A stretch of DNA of 7,182 nucleotides. It comes from Clostridia bacterium (lineage in GTDB: Bacteria > Bacillota > Clostridia > Oscillospirales > CAG-272). Shown one piece after another: positions 1 through 6,007 of this stretch (the first letter of the stretch is position 1; every line of letters begins with the position of its first letter). The stretch covers positions 1 through 7,182 of the forward strand of contig JAGAUC010000031.1 in NCBI GenBank assembly GCA_017621015.1, written 5' to 3'. The position numbers and the translations under genes were made by a program. Under the pieces are notes generated by a model. The model did not search any database, was not told where the DNA came from, and was given only the letters and a program-made list of their open reading frames with translations.

Positions 1-938
1 ACCAGTTCGGCCACGCGGCCTTCGAGCAGGGCGGCGGTGGTGTCGGCGGCTTCGGTGGCTTTGGCGGTTTTGGCGATTTCGGTGACCTTGGCGACATTTT
101 CGGAAGCTTTTTCGGCGGTGGCTTCGGCGGCTCGTCGAGTGCACGTCGGAACGCGCCCCAGCGCGGTGAGGACGTGGGGGCCAGCGTAAGCATCAGCTTT
201 GAGGAGGCGGCGTTTGGCGTTAAGCGAGACGTTACCTACAACCGTGTGCAAAGGTGTCCTGACTGTAGCGGAAGCGGTGCGGAGAAGGGCTCCAGCCCCG
301 AGACCTGTAGTGCCTGCGGCGGAAGCGGACAGCGGCGTGTGACCCAGCGAATGGGCGGTATGCAGTTCCAGTCCACCGTGACGTGTGACGCTTGCCGCGG
401 CAAGGGTAAGATCATTAAAAATCCCTGCTCCAACTGTCGGGGAACGGGATACATCCGCGTAACCAAGAAGCTGGAGGTCTCCATCCCTGCGGGCATTGAC
501 GACGGCGAGCGCATCGCGCTTCGCGGCCAGGGCTGTGACGGAAGAAACGGCGGACCGACGGGTGACCTGATCATCACCGTTCGCGTCAAGCGCCATAATG
601 TCTTTGAGCGTGACGGATACCACATTTACTGTGAGGTCCCCGTGACCATCAGTGAGGCAACACTGGGTGCGGAGATCACTGTACCCACGCTTGAGGGCAA
701 CGAAAAATATACCATTCCCGAGGGTACCCAGCACGGAACGCGCTTTACGCTGAAGGGCAAGGGAATTCCGTACGTCAACAGTTCCGGCAGACGCGGTGAC
801 CTGATCTTTTCGGTAAACGTGGAGGTCCCGAGAGGCTTGAGTGAAAAGCAAAAAGATCTGCTTCGCGAATTTGCCTCGGCATGCGGAGAAAATAATTATG
901 GAAAGAAAACAGGCTTTTTCAAAAAGCTGTTCGGTTAA
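1..938 (+). CDS. dnaJ: Chaperone protein DnaJ (Hsp40), 3' part
   Basis: DnaJ is the cytoplasmic co-chaperone that delivers unfolded clients to DnaK and stimulates its ATPase. The reading frame is open from base 3, so the gene starts upstream. The J domain is missing from the window and 311 residues remain. The fragment begins with QFGHAAFEQ, the usual junction after the J domain. A Gly/Phe-rich region follows (fragment residues about 10-42) with the conserved DIF motif. Four CxxCxGxG zinc-binding motifs are all intact: CPDCSGSG at 255-278, CSACGGSG at 306-329, CDACRGKG at 384-407 and CSNCRGTG at 426-449. The C-terminal client-binding domains follow (VSIPAGIDDGERIALRGQG; GDLIFSVNVEVP), then a basic Phe-rich tail ending KKLFG. 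A GTG at 174 lies within the domain and is not the true start. prmA begins 5 nt after the stop, which implies one transcript. Promoter and any CIRCE operator would lie upstream, outside the window. Confidence 0.97.
   Translation, partial: QFGHAAFEQGGGGVGGFGGFGGFGDFGDLGDIFGSFFGGGFGGSSSARRNAPQRGEDVGASVSISFEEAAFGVKRDVTYNRVQRCPDCSGSGAEKGSSPETCSACGGSGQRRVTQRMGGMQFQSTVTCDACRGKGKIIKNPCSNCRGTGYIRVTKKLEVSIPAGIDDGERIALRGQGCDGRNGGPTGDLIITVRVKRHNVFERDGYHIYCEVPVTISEATLGAEITVPTLEGNEKYTIPEGTQHGTRFTLKGKGIPYVNSSGRRGDLIFSVNVEVPRGLSEKQKDLLREFASACGENNYGKKTGFFKKLFG
45..98 (+). repeat. Degenerate 9-bp tandem repeat encoding the DnaJ G/F region
   Basis: Six consecutive 9-bp units of the form GGY-GRY-YTY encode GGF GGF GGF GDF GDL GDI. 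This is the low-complexity Gly/Phe linker of DnaJ, which modulates the interaction with DnaK. The units differ mainly at wobble positions. It is a coding repeat and not a mobile or regulatory one. Confidence 0.7.
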
Positions 939-943
939 AAAGC

Positions 944-1900
944 ATGGATAAGGATTATGTATGCGGTGAGCACTCGGACATCAAGGAGTGGCACCAGATA
1001 AAGGCAACGGTGAAGCTTCCGGAGCTGGATGATCTTACGGCCATTATGAGCATGCTCAGCAACAATCTGATGATCGAGGATTACAGCGATATTGATCTGA
1101 AGACCTGCTACGGCGATCTCATTGACGAATCGATCCTGAACGCCGATAAAACGGTGGCCTCGGTCTCGGTCTTCTTGCCCTGCGAGAAGAACTATAACGA
1201 GGCGGTCGATTTTATTCGCGGACGTTGTGAGGAGGAGGGCCTTTCGGCTAAGATCGAGGTCGTCGGCGTCAACGAGGAGGATTGGGCGAACTCCTGGAAG
1301 GAGTACTACAAGCCGCTTCACATCGGCAATAAAATCGTCATTGTTCCCGCTTGGGAGCGCTACGAAAAGCAGGAGGACGAGGTCATCGTTACCATGGATC
1401 CCGGTATGGCCTTCGGAACGGGAACGCACGAGACCACACGTCTTGTGATCGATCTTTTGGAGCGATATACCGAAAAGGGTGCCTCGGTGCTCGATGTGGG
1501 AACCGGTAGCGGAATTTTGGCTATCTGCGCGTCCAAGCTTGGGGCGGGTAAGTGTTATGCTTACGACATCGACCCCGTGGCGGTGCGCGTGGCTAAGGAT
1601 AATGTGGAGTCCAACGGCTGCGATAACATCGTGTGTGAGCAGTCCGACCTTCTGAAGAGCGTGGAGATGCTTGAGGGTGGCTACGATCTGATCACGGCCA
1701 ACATTGTGGCGGATATCATCATTCGCATGACCCCCGACGTCGGTCGGTTCATGCATAAGGATACCGTTCTTCTTGCTTCGGGGATTATTTCCGAGCGTGC
1801 ACACGACGTGATCGGATGCTTTGAGGCCAATGGATTTGCCATTGTCGAGCGTCTTGAGGACAATGGCTGGTGCGCCTTGGCGGTCAAAAAGGCAAAATAA
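944..1900 (+). CDS. prmA: Ribosomal protein L11 methyltransferase PrmA
   Basis: PrmA is the cytoplasmic SAM-dependent enzyme that trimethylates amino groups of ribosomal protein L11. The 318-residue product matches the family's usual length of about 290-320. An N-terminal L11-recognition domain (residues about 15-110) is followed by VNEEDWANSWKEYYKP (109-124), a conserved linker motif. DPGMAFGTGTH (152-162) is a PrmA signature. The class I methyltransferase fold has the SAM loop LDVGTGSGILA (183-193), the acidic end of strand 2 at YDIDP (207-211) and the family's TANIVADI (251-258). The start is the first in-frame ATG, 5 nt after the dnaJ stop. No convincing Shine-Dalgarno sequence precedes it, only an A-rich stretch, so translation is probably coupled to dnaJ. 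The terminator just downstream ends the unit. Confidence 0.97.
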   Translation: MDKDYVCGEHSDIKEWHQIKATVKLPELDDLTAIMSMLSNNLMIEDYSDIDLKTCYGDLIDESILNADKTVASVSVFLPCEKNYNEAVDFIRGRCEEEGLSAKIEVVGVNEEDWANSWKEYYKPLHIGNKIVIVPAWERYEKQEDEVIVTMDPGMAFGTGTHETTRLVIDLLERYTEKGASVLDVGTGSGILAICASKLGAGKCYAYDIDPVAVRVAKDNVESNGCDNIVCEQSDLLKSVEMLEGGYDLITANIVADIIIRMTPDVGRFMHKDTVLLASGIISERAHDVIGCFEANGFAIVERLEDNGWCALAVKKAK

Positions 1901-1905
1901 AAAAC

Positions 1906-1944
1906 AAAAAGGGAAATGCTTTGTACGGAGCGTTTCCTTTTTTT
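1906..1944 (+). terminator. Intrinsic terminator after prmA
   Basis: GGAAATGCT (1912-1920) pairs with AGCGTTTCC (1929-1937), with one T-G wobble and an 8-nt loop. The right arm is followed by seven T residues (1938-1944). The A-rich stretch before the stem (1906-1910) can pair with the T run and lengthen the stem, so it may also stop transcription from the opposite direction. It begins only a few bases after the prmA stop and separates the dnaJ-prmA unit from rsmE. Confidence 0.9.
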
Positions 1945-1992
1945 GCGTTTGTGAACAAACTGTAAATATCGGTCATTTTGCACAAAAAGCCT

Positions 1993-2021
1993 TTGACATT
2001 TTGGGCATTTTGTAGTATACT
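1993..2021 (+). promoter_or_regulatory. Sigma-A type promoter for rsmE
   Basis: The -35 box is TTGACA (1993-1998), a perfect consensus. A 17-nt spacer leads to the -10 box TATACT (2016-2021), 5 of 6 to consensus. The expected start of transcription is near 2028, giving a leader of about 32 nt before the rsmE ATG. It sits about 50 nt after the prmA terminator, so rsmE is transcribed independently. I see no operator in the short leader, and the promoter looks constitutive. Confidence 0.88.
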
Positions 2022-2059
2022 AAGAAACACACCAAAAAAACAGAACGGTTGGAGAAGCT

Positions 2060-2797
2060 ATGCCAAAGTTTTTTGTGAGAGGAGAGCAGATCGCCGACGG
2101 GCAGATCACGCTGCGCGGCGACGATGCCTTCCATATTTCCCGAGCGCTCCGAATGGCAAAGGGCGAGCATATCACGGTTTGCGATATGCAGGGACAGGAG
2201 TATGAATGCGAGTTGACGGATTTCTTACCCGATTCGGTGATTGCCAGCATTCTTTCAAGCCGAAGCGTGGACAACGAGCCACCCAAAAGGATCCATTTGT
2301 ATCAGGCACTTCCTAAGGGAGACAAGATGGATACCGTCATACAAAAGGCGGTGGAATGCGGTGTTTTTGAGATCCATCTCTTTGAGAGCGAGCGTTGCGT
2401 GGTGAAGAGCAAGGGAGATTCCGAGGCGCGGAAGACCGAGCGGCGAAACCGCATCGCGCTGGAGGCGGCCAAGCAATGTGGAAGAGGGTATATCCCCGCC
2501 GTGCGTGAGACAGTCGGATTTCGTGAGGCCATTGAGCAGGCGTGCCGTGCCGACATCTGCCTTTTTTGCTATGAAGGCGAAAGCGAAAAAAGTCTTAAGC
2601 GAGCCTTGGATGAGAACGGAAAAAATGCGGAGACGCTTTCCATCGTGATCGGAAGTGAGGGTGGATTTTCTGTTTCAGAGGCGACATACGCTGCGGAAAT
2701 GGGTGCAATCCCGGTCTCACTCGGCAAGCGAATTCTTCGCACCGAGACGGCGGCGGCATTTGTTCTTGGTTGCTTGGTTTACGAATACGAGATGTGA
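2060..2797 (+). CDS. rsmE: 16S rRNA (uracil-1498-N3)-methyltransferase RsmE
   Basis: RsmE is a SPOUT-class enzyme that uses SAM to methylate N3 of U1498 in helix 44 of 16S rRNA, in the assembled 30S subunit. The 245 residues match the usual family length of about 240-250. The N-terminal PUA-like RNA-binding domain carries HISRALRMAKGE (25-36). The trefoil-knot domain carries QALPKGDKMD (82-91), the KAVECGV segment (96-102) and ALEAAKQCGRGYIP (133-146). The SAM-binding loops are IGSEGGF (197-203) and LGKRILRTETA (221-231). The family most often has IGPEGG, so the Ser is a mild variation. The ATG at 2060 is preceded by GGAG (2051-2054) at 5-nt spacing. It has its own promoter at 1993-2021 instead of being read from prmA. 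No strong terminator follows; only a weak AT-only hairpin is present at 2805-2828. Confidence 0.97.
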   Translation: MPKFFVRGEQIADGQITLRGDDAFHISRALRMAKGEHITVCDMQGQEYECELTDFLPDSVIASILSSRSVDNEPPKRIHLYQALPKGDKMDTVIQKAVECGVFEIHLFESERCVVKSKGDSEARKTERRNRIALEAAKQCGRGYIPAVRETVGFREAIEQACRADICLFCYEGESEKSLKRALDENGKNAETLSIVIGSEGGFSVSEATYAAEMGAIPVSLGKRILRTETAAAFVLGCLVYEYEM

Positions 2798-2818
2798 TTT
2801 TTCGTCAAAAAACATAAA

Positions 2819-2833
2819 AATTTTTTGAAAATT
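2819..2833. promoter_or_regulatory. Candidate CodY-type operator
   Basis: The 15-bp AATTTTTTGAAAATT matches the CodY consensus AATTTTCWGAAAATT at 14 of 15 positions and has perfect 6-bp arms around a 3-bp centre. CodY is the GTP/branched-chain-amino-acid sensing repressor of many Bacillota. The site ends 23 nt upstream of the -35 box of the regulator gene. The region is AT-rich, so a chance match is possible, and whether this organism has CodY cannot be seen from the window. Confidence 0.35.
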
Positions 2834-2843
2834 TGTAAAAAAT

Positions 2844-2867
2844 ATTGAAAAACCTATTGAAAAATCA
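2844..2867. repeat. Tandem 12-bp direct repeat overlapping the -35 box
   Basis: ATTGAAAAACCT (2844-2855) is followed directly by ATTGAAAAATCA (2856-2867), with 10 of 12 positions identical. The second copy contains the -35 box of the regulator promoter. A period of 12 bp is close to one helical turn, so it could be a two-site operator, but low complexity is an equal explanation. Confidence 0.4.
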
Positions 2868-2885
2868 CAGAATTTGTAGTAGAAT
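2857..2885 (+). promoter_or_regulatory. Sigma-A type promoter for the CdaR-like regulator
   Basis: The -35 box TTGAAA (2857-2862) and the -10 box TAGAAT (2880-2885) are each 5 of 6 to consensus and separated by 17 nt. The start of transcription is expected near 2892, leaving a leader of about 43 nt. The nine bases TTTGTAGTA (2873-2881) leading into the -10 box occur at exactly the same place in the rsmE promoter. Confidence 0.8.
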
Positions 2886-2922
2886 ATAGGTCAGAATTAA
2901 CAATTGGAAATACAATAGATGT

Positions 2923-2928
2923 AAGGAG
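2923..2928 (+). promoter_or_regulatory. Strong ribosome binding site of the regulator gene
   Basis: AAGGAG lies 6 nt before the ATG at 2935. It is the best Shine-Dalgarno match in the window, fixes the start and agrees with the gene's highly biased codon use. Confidence 0.85.
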
Positions 2929-2934
2929 ATCGGT

Positions 2935-4020
2935 ATGTCTAACAGATTGTTTCAGGGCGTAATTCACCAAATGAAGGATGCGATCGACCGCGTGATCGGT
3001 GTCATTGATGAAAATGGCGTCATCATCGCTTGCTCGGAGCTTGTAAGAGTCGGTGAGCTTAAGCAGGGTATCCGTGAGGAGCTGGCATATACTTCGGAGA
3101 TCTATGTTTCGGACGGTTACACCTATCGCTCCATCAGCGGCGGTATGAAGCCCGAATATACTGTGTTTATCGAGGGCGAGGACAAGGTGGCAGAGAAGAT
3201 GTCCAAGCTGCTTACCGTTTCGCTTGGTAACATCAAGACTCTGTACGACGAAAAGTACGACAAGGGCTCGTTTATCAAGAATATCATTTTGGACAACATT
3301 CTTCCGAGTGATATCTACATCAAGAGCAAGGAGCTGCATTTCAACACCGAGGAGGTTCGTATCGTCTTTTTGATCAAGTTCTACGGAAAGACCGATATGA
3401 TGCCCTTTGAGATGCTTCAGAATATGTTTCCCGACAAGTCCAAGGACTACGTCATCAGCGTAGGTGAGCGTGATATCGTTCTGGTAAAGGACATCAAGGC
3501 GGGAACGGATATCAAGGAGATCGAGAAGATCGCCACCAACATTGCCGACACCATCAACACCGAGTTCTATGCCAAGGTGGCCATCGGTATTTCCACCATC
3601 GTGGACAACATCAAGGATCTTGCGCGTGCCTACAAGGAGGCGCAGGTGGCACTTGACGTTGGAAAGGTGTTTGAGACAGAGAAGAATATCATCAGCTACG
3701 AGAACCTCGGCATTGGCCGTCTGATCTACCAGCTGCCCACAACACTCTGCGAGATGTTCCTTCAGGAGGTATTCAAGAAGGGAAGCCTTGAGTCTCTGGA
3801 TCGCGAGACGCTGATGACCATTCAGAGCTTCTTTGAGAATAACCTTAACGTATCGGAGACCTCGCGTAAGCTGTTCGTTCACCGCAACACGCTGGTCTAC
3901 CGTCTGGAAAAGATCCGCAAGCTGACCGGTCTTGACCTGCGCGAGTTTGAGCACGCCATCACCTTCAAGGTGGCGCTGATGGTTAAGAAGTACTTGAACT
4001 CCAAGCCCGGCAAGATATAA
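2935..4020 (+). CDS. CdaR/PucR-family transcriptional regulator, effector unknown
   Basis: This 361-residue soluble protein has the layout of CdaR/PucR-type regulators. The N-terminal region (about 1-100) resembles a sugar-diacid-recognition-like sensor, with VIGVIDENGVIIACSE at 20-35. The middle (about 140-262) resembles the degenerate GGDEF-like domain of the family: AKVAIGISTIVDNIKDLARAY (213-233) and ISYENLGIGRL (253-263). The C-terminus is a PucR-type helix-turn-helix (about 293-350), with NLNVSETSRKLFVHRNTLVY (303-322) and RLEKIRKLTGLDL. No catalytic GGDEF motif is present. Characterised relatives respond to small metabolites such as glycerate or purine breakdown products. No catabolic gene is adjacent here, so the ligand cannot be guessed and may have changed. 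It has its own promoter and a strong ribosome binding site. All 35 lysine codons are AAG, a bias unlike rsmE or the peptidase gene and like lysS. The family assignment is firm; the role is unknown. Confidence 0.88.
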   Translation: MSNRLFQGVIHQMKDAIDRVIGVIDENGVIIACSELVRVGELKQGIREELAYTSEIYVSDGYTYRSISGGMKPEYTVFIEGEDKVAEKMSKLLTVSLGNIKTLYDEKYDKGSFIKNIILDNILPSDIYIKSKELHFNTEEVRIVFLIKFYGKTDMMPFEMLQNMFPDKSKDYVISVGERDIVLVKDIKAGTDIKEIEKIATNIADTINTEFYAKVAIGISTIVDNIKDLARAYKEAQVALDVGKVFETEKNIISYENLGIGRLIYQLPTTLCEMFLQEVFKKGSLESLDRETLMTIQSFFENNLNVSETSRKLFVHRNTLVYRLEKIRKLTGLDLREFEHAITFKVALMVKKYLNSKPGKI

Positions 4021-4021
4021 T
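3994..4021 (+). promoter_or_regulatory. Candidate promoter for the S41 peptidase gene
   Basis: A perfect -10 box TATAAT (4016-4021) overlaps the TAA stop of the regulator gene. TTGAAC (3994-3999), 4 of 6 to the -35 consensus, lies 16 nt upstream inside the coding sequence. Transcription would start near 4028, a few bases before the inverted repeat at 4034. The weak -35 and the coding location lower confidence. Confidence 0.5.
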
Positions 4022-4033
4022 TTTTATAGAATT

Positions 4034-4073
4034 CATAAGCGAAACCGATGCTTTGGCACCTGTTTCGCTTATG
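4034..4073. repeat. Perfect 12-bp inverted repeat (stem-loop) before the S41 peptidase gene
   Basis: CATAAGCGAAAC (4034-4045) and GTTTCGCTTATG (4062-4073) are exact reverse complements. They flank a 16-nt loop that can form a small inner TGC/GCA helix (4049-4051 with 4056-4058). No T run follows directly; the nearest (4088-4094) is 14 nt away, so it is not a standard intrinsic terminator. It could end regulator transcripts, protect a 3' or 5' mRNA end, or act as an operator. If the promoter at 3994-4021 is used, the stem lies near the 5' end of the peptidase mRNA. Confidence 0.75.
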
Positions 4074-4117
4074 TGGTGTAATCTTGATTTTTTTGGATAC
4101 TCCGGAAAGGAAAATGT

Positions 4118-5464
4118 ATGGTGGAAGAACCAAGAAGCGATAAGGATTCTGCTTCGGAACAGGAGCCGTCAAAATCGCTTTCTTCAAATATTGTCTGGCG
4201 CTTTGCTGTCCTGCTGATCGGTGCGGTTCTTTTGGCGGTGCTTGTTACCCATTCGCTTACGGTGAGTCGGTATACCGCAAAGGAGAGCGAGGCGGCCTAC
4301 CGATTTCGGGTGCTGCAGCAGTATCTGGACGGTGTGGCGTATTACGATTATGATTACGATGCGATGCTTGACGAAGCGATCCGCGCATATGTGGATTCCT
4401 CGGGTGATCCGTATACCATGTATTACAATGCGGAGGAGTTTGAGCAGCTGAACCGTGCCAACCGAGGAAACTATGTGGGAATCGGTGTTTCTGCCGAAAT
4501 GGGAGAGACGGTATATAAAAATAAGACGCTGAAGGTGCTTCGCATTGCGCTGGTGCAAAAGAATTCGCCGGCACAAAAGGCGGGGCTGCTCCGCGGAGAC
4601 GAGATCGTGGCGATCACGACCGAGGCGGGAACCACACAGGTAAATGACGTTTCGTATTCGGAGGCGTCGGCGCTGATCCGCGGTGAAGTGGGAAGCGAGG
4701 TTTCGCTCACGGTTTTGCGCGAGGTGAGTAACGAGCAGGTATTGCTTGATTTTCGGATAACCAGAGAAGCCTTAGTCCTCGAATCGGTGACAGGACGTGT
4801 TTTGGACACCGAGGCCACGGTGGGTATTCTTTCCATCACCACCTTTGATCTGACAACCCCCGAGGGGCTGAAAAAGAACATGGATAAGCTGCTGGCAAGC
4901 GGAGTGCGTCATTTTGTGATCGACTTGAGAAACAACGGTGGTGGTGACCTGGAATCGGTGATTGCCTGCGCGGGCATGTTTCTTGAGGAAAATCAGGTCA
5001 TTTTGAGCACCAAGGATAAAAATGGCAAGGAAAAGATATATACCGCGAAGGAGCGCATTCACAGCGGTGAATATGAGCCCTGTACCTTGCGAAAAGAGGA
5101 CATTGGAAAATATCGCGGCTATTCGTACGCCGTTTTGATCAACGAAAATACGGCAAGCGCCGCTGAGCTTTTGACGGCGGTCTTCCGCGATTATTCGCTG
5201 GGCGTTGTTGTCGGCACGGAAAGCTACGGAAAGGGCTCGATGCAGGGGCTGTATTCTCTGGCTCCCATCGGACTTGAGGGCGGCATCCGTGTGACGACCA
5301 AGATGTATTTTCCCCCCTGCGGTGAGGGCTATAACGGAACGGGAATCGAGCCGGATATTGCGGTGGAGCTTCCCTGGGATAAGCATTTGGGACTTATTGA
5401 GGACAAGGATGATCCCCAGCTTATGAGGGCGATCGATGCCTTGATTTCGGGAAACAGTAAATAA
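4118..5464 (+). CDS. Membrane-anchored PDZ-containing S41 serine peptidase (CtpA-like)
   Basis: C-terminal processing peptidases cut extracytoplasmic proteins near their C-termini, using a PDZ domain to capture the tail. The 448-residue product is of usual length for Bacillota CtpA/CtpB. It has a polar cytoplasmic N-terminus (1-25) and one membrane segment (about 26-48), and the rest is predicted to be outside the membrane. The PDZ domain spans about 118-205 (YVGIGVSAEM; NSPAQKAGLLRGDEIVAI). The S41 core shows FVIDLRNNGGGDLESV (266-281). The catalytic pair is Ser347 in NENTASAAE and Lys372 in SYGKGSMQG, 25 residues apart as in E. coli Prc (Ser430/Lys455), with Gln376 in the third position, so it looks active. 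The ATG at 4118 has AAGGA (4107-4111) at 6-nt spacing. Substrate is unknown: a sporulation SpoIVFA-type target, as for Bacillus CtpB, or a cell-wall enzyme are possibilities. greA follows 48 nt later without a clear terminator. Confidence 0.93.
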   Translation: MVEEPRSDKDSASEQEPSKSLSSNIVWRFAVLLIGAVLLAVLVTHSLTVSRYTAKESEAAYRFRVLQQYLDGVAYYDYDYDAMLDEAIRAYVDSSGDPYTMYYNAEEFEQLNRANRGNYVGIGVSAEMGETVYKNKTLKVLRIALVQKNSPAQKAGLLRGDEIVAITTEAGTTQVNDVSYSEASALIRGEVGSEVSLTVLREVSNEQVLLDFRITREALVLESVTGRVLDTEATVGILSITTFDLTTPEGLKKNMDKLLASGVRHFVIDLRNNGGGDLESVIACAGMFLEENQVILSTKDKNGKEKIYTAKERIHSGEYEPCTLRKEDIGKYRGYSYAVLINENTASAAELLTAVFRDYSLGVVVGTESYGKGSMQGLYSLAPIGLEGGIRVTTKMYFPPCGEGYNGTGIEPDIAVELPWDKHLGLIEDKDDPQLMRAIDALISGNSK

Positions 5465-5471
5465 GCGGACC

Positions 5472-5493
5472 GATAACCCGCATATCAGTTATC
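5472..5493. repeat. Short inverted repeat between the peptidase gene and greA
   Basis: GATAAC (5472-5477) and GTTATC (5488-5493) could form a 6-bp stem with a 10-nt loop in the 48-nt gap. There is no T run, and the stem is short and AT-rich, so termination is unlikely. No promoter was found in this gap, so greA is probably read from upstream. Confidence 0.3.
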
Positions 5494-5512
5494 TGAGAAA
5501 CGGAGAGAAGCT

Positions 5513-5995
5513 ATGGCAACCAAAAAGAAAATGCTGTATACGCAGGAAGGCTATGACCTGCTTGTTAAGGAACTGGATTATTTGAAGAAGGAAAAGCGTG
5601 AGGAGACCAAGGAGGCGATCGCGGTAGCGCGCTCCTTCGGTGACCTTTCCGAGAACGCCGAGTATGATGAGGCACGTAACGATCAGGCCAAGACCGAGGC
5701 GCGCATTGCCGAGCTTGAGGAGCTGATCGAGAACGCACTGATTGTAGACGAGGAAGCCATTGATGCATCGGTAGCCAACATCGGTTCTACCGTGAAGGTT
5801 CTGGATGTCGAGGAAAAGGAAGAGATCGAGTACAGCATTGTGGGTTCCATCGAGGCCGATCCGTTTGAGAATAAGATCTCGGACCAGTCTCCCATCGGCA
5901 AGGCCCTTGTGGGAAGCCGCGTGGGTGACGTGGTTACCGTCGAGGTGCCGAGTGGCTCGATCAGCCTGAAGATTCTGGAAGTCAGCAGAAAGTAA
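5513..5995 (+). CDS. greA: Transcription elongation factor GreA
   Basis: GreA enters the secondary channel of RNA polymerase and stimulates cleavage of backtracked RNA, rescuing stalled complexes. The 160 residues match the family length of about 158. The N-terminal antiparallel coiled coil spans about 12-78, with the tip motif ARSFGDLSENAEYDEARNDQ (39-58). Asp44 and Glu47 are the acidic tip residues that help position the catalytic Mg2+. The C-terminal FKBP-like domain carries ISDQSPIGKALVGSRVGD (122-139) and ends with SISLKILEV (149-157). The ATG has GGAG (5502-5505) upstream at 7-nt spacing. lysS starts 12 nt after the stop, a greA-lysS order widely kept in Bacillota, and the two are almost certainly co-transcribed. 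Confidence 0.97.
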   Translation: MATKKKMLYTQEGYDLLVKELDYLKKEKREETKEAIAVARSFGDLSENAEYDEARNDQAKTEARIAELEELIENALIVDEEAIDASVANIGSTVKVLDVEEKEEIEYSIVGSIEADPFENKISDQSPIGKALVGSRVGDVVTVEVPSGSISLKILEVSRK

Positions 5996-6007
5996 GAGGG
6001 AAAAGCA

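Larger units (their letters stand above)
2798..2934. other. AT-rich intergenic region between rsmE and the regulator gene
   Basis: This 137-bp gap is markedly richer in A+T than the flanking genes. In order it holds a weak AT-only hairpin (TCAAAAAA at 2805-2812 with TTTTTTGA at 2821-2828), which might end rsmE transcripts inefficiently. Next comes a CodY-box-like palindrome (2819-2833), then three copies of TTGAAAA (2825, 2845, 2857), the last forming the -35 box. The promoter and a short leader with a strong ribosome binding site complete it. I see no small ORF or RNA gene here. Confidence 0.6.

Noticed and set aside
174..938. GTG at 174 as the start of a separate 254-residue protein
   Set aside because: The frame is open back to base 3 and encodes the DnaJ J-domain junction and Gly/Phe region, so the GTG is an internal valine codon.
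935..1804. Long minus-strand open frame opposite prmA
   Set aside because: It has no family resemblance. It is a shadow of the codon bias of prmA, with no ribosome binding site or promoter of its own.
2805..2828. Intrinsic terminator after rsmE
   Set aside because: The stem TCAAAAAA/TTTTTTGA has only one G-C pair and no T run after it, so it should be too weak to terminate efficiently.
2854..3954. 366-residue minus-strand open frame opposite the regulator gene
   Set aside because: The sense strand has clear CdaR/PucR domains. The antisense frame stays open because the sense gene avoids codons whose complements are stops.
4034..4094. Standard intrinsic terminator after the regulator gene
   Set aside because: The stem is strong but the T run is 14 nt away, so the usual hairpin-plus-U-tract arrangement is not met. 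It was kept as an inverted repeat instead.
4114..4143. ATG at 4114 opening a 9-codon frame that overlaps the peptidase start
   Set aside because: It is only 2 nt from the Shine-Dalgarno sequence, too close for efficient use, while the ATG at 4118 is well spaced and in frame with the peptidase.
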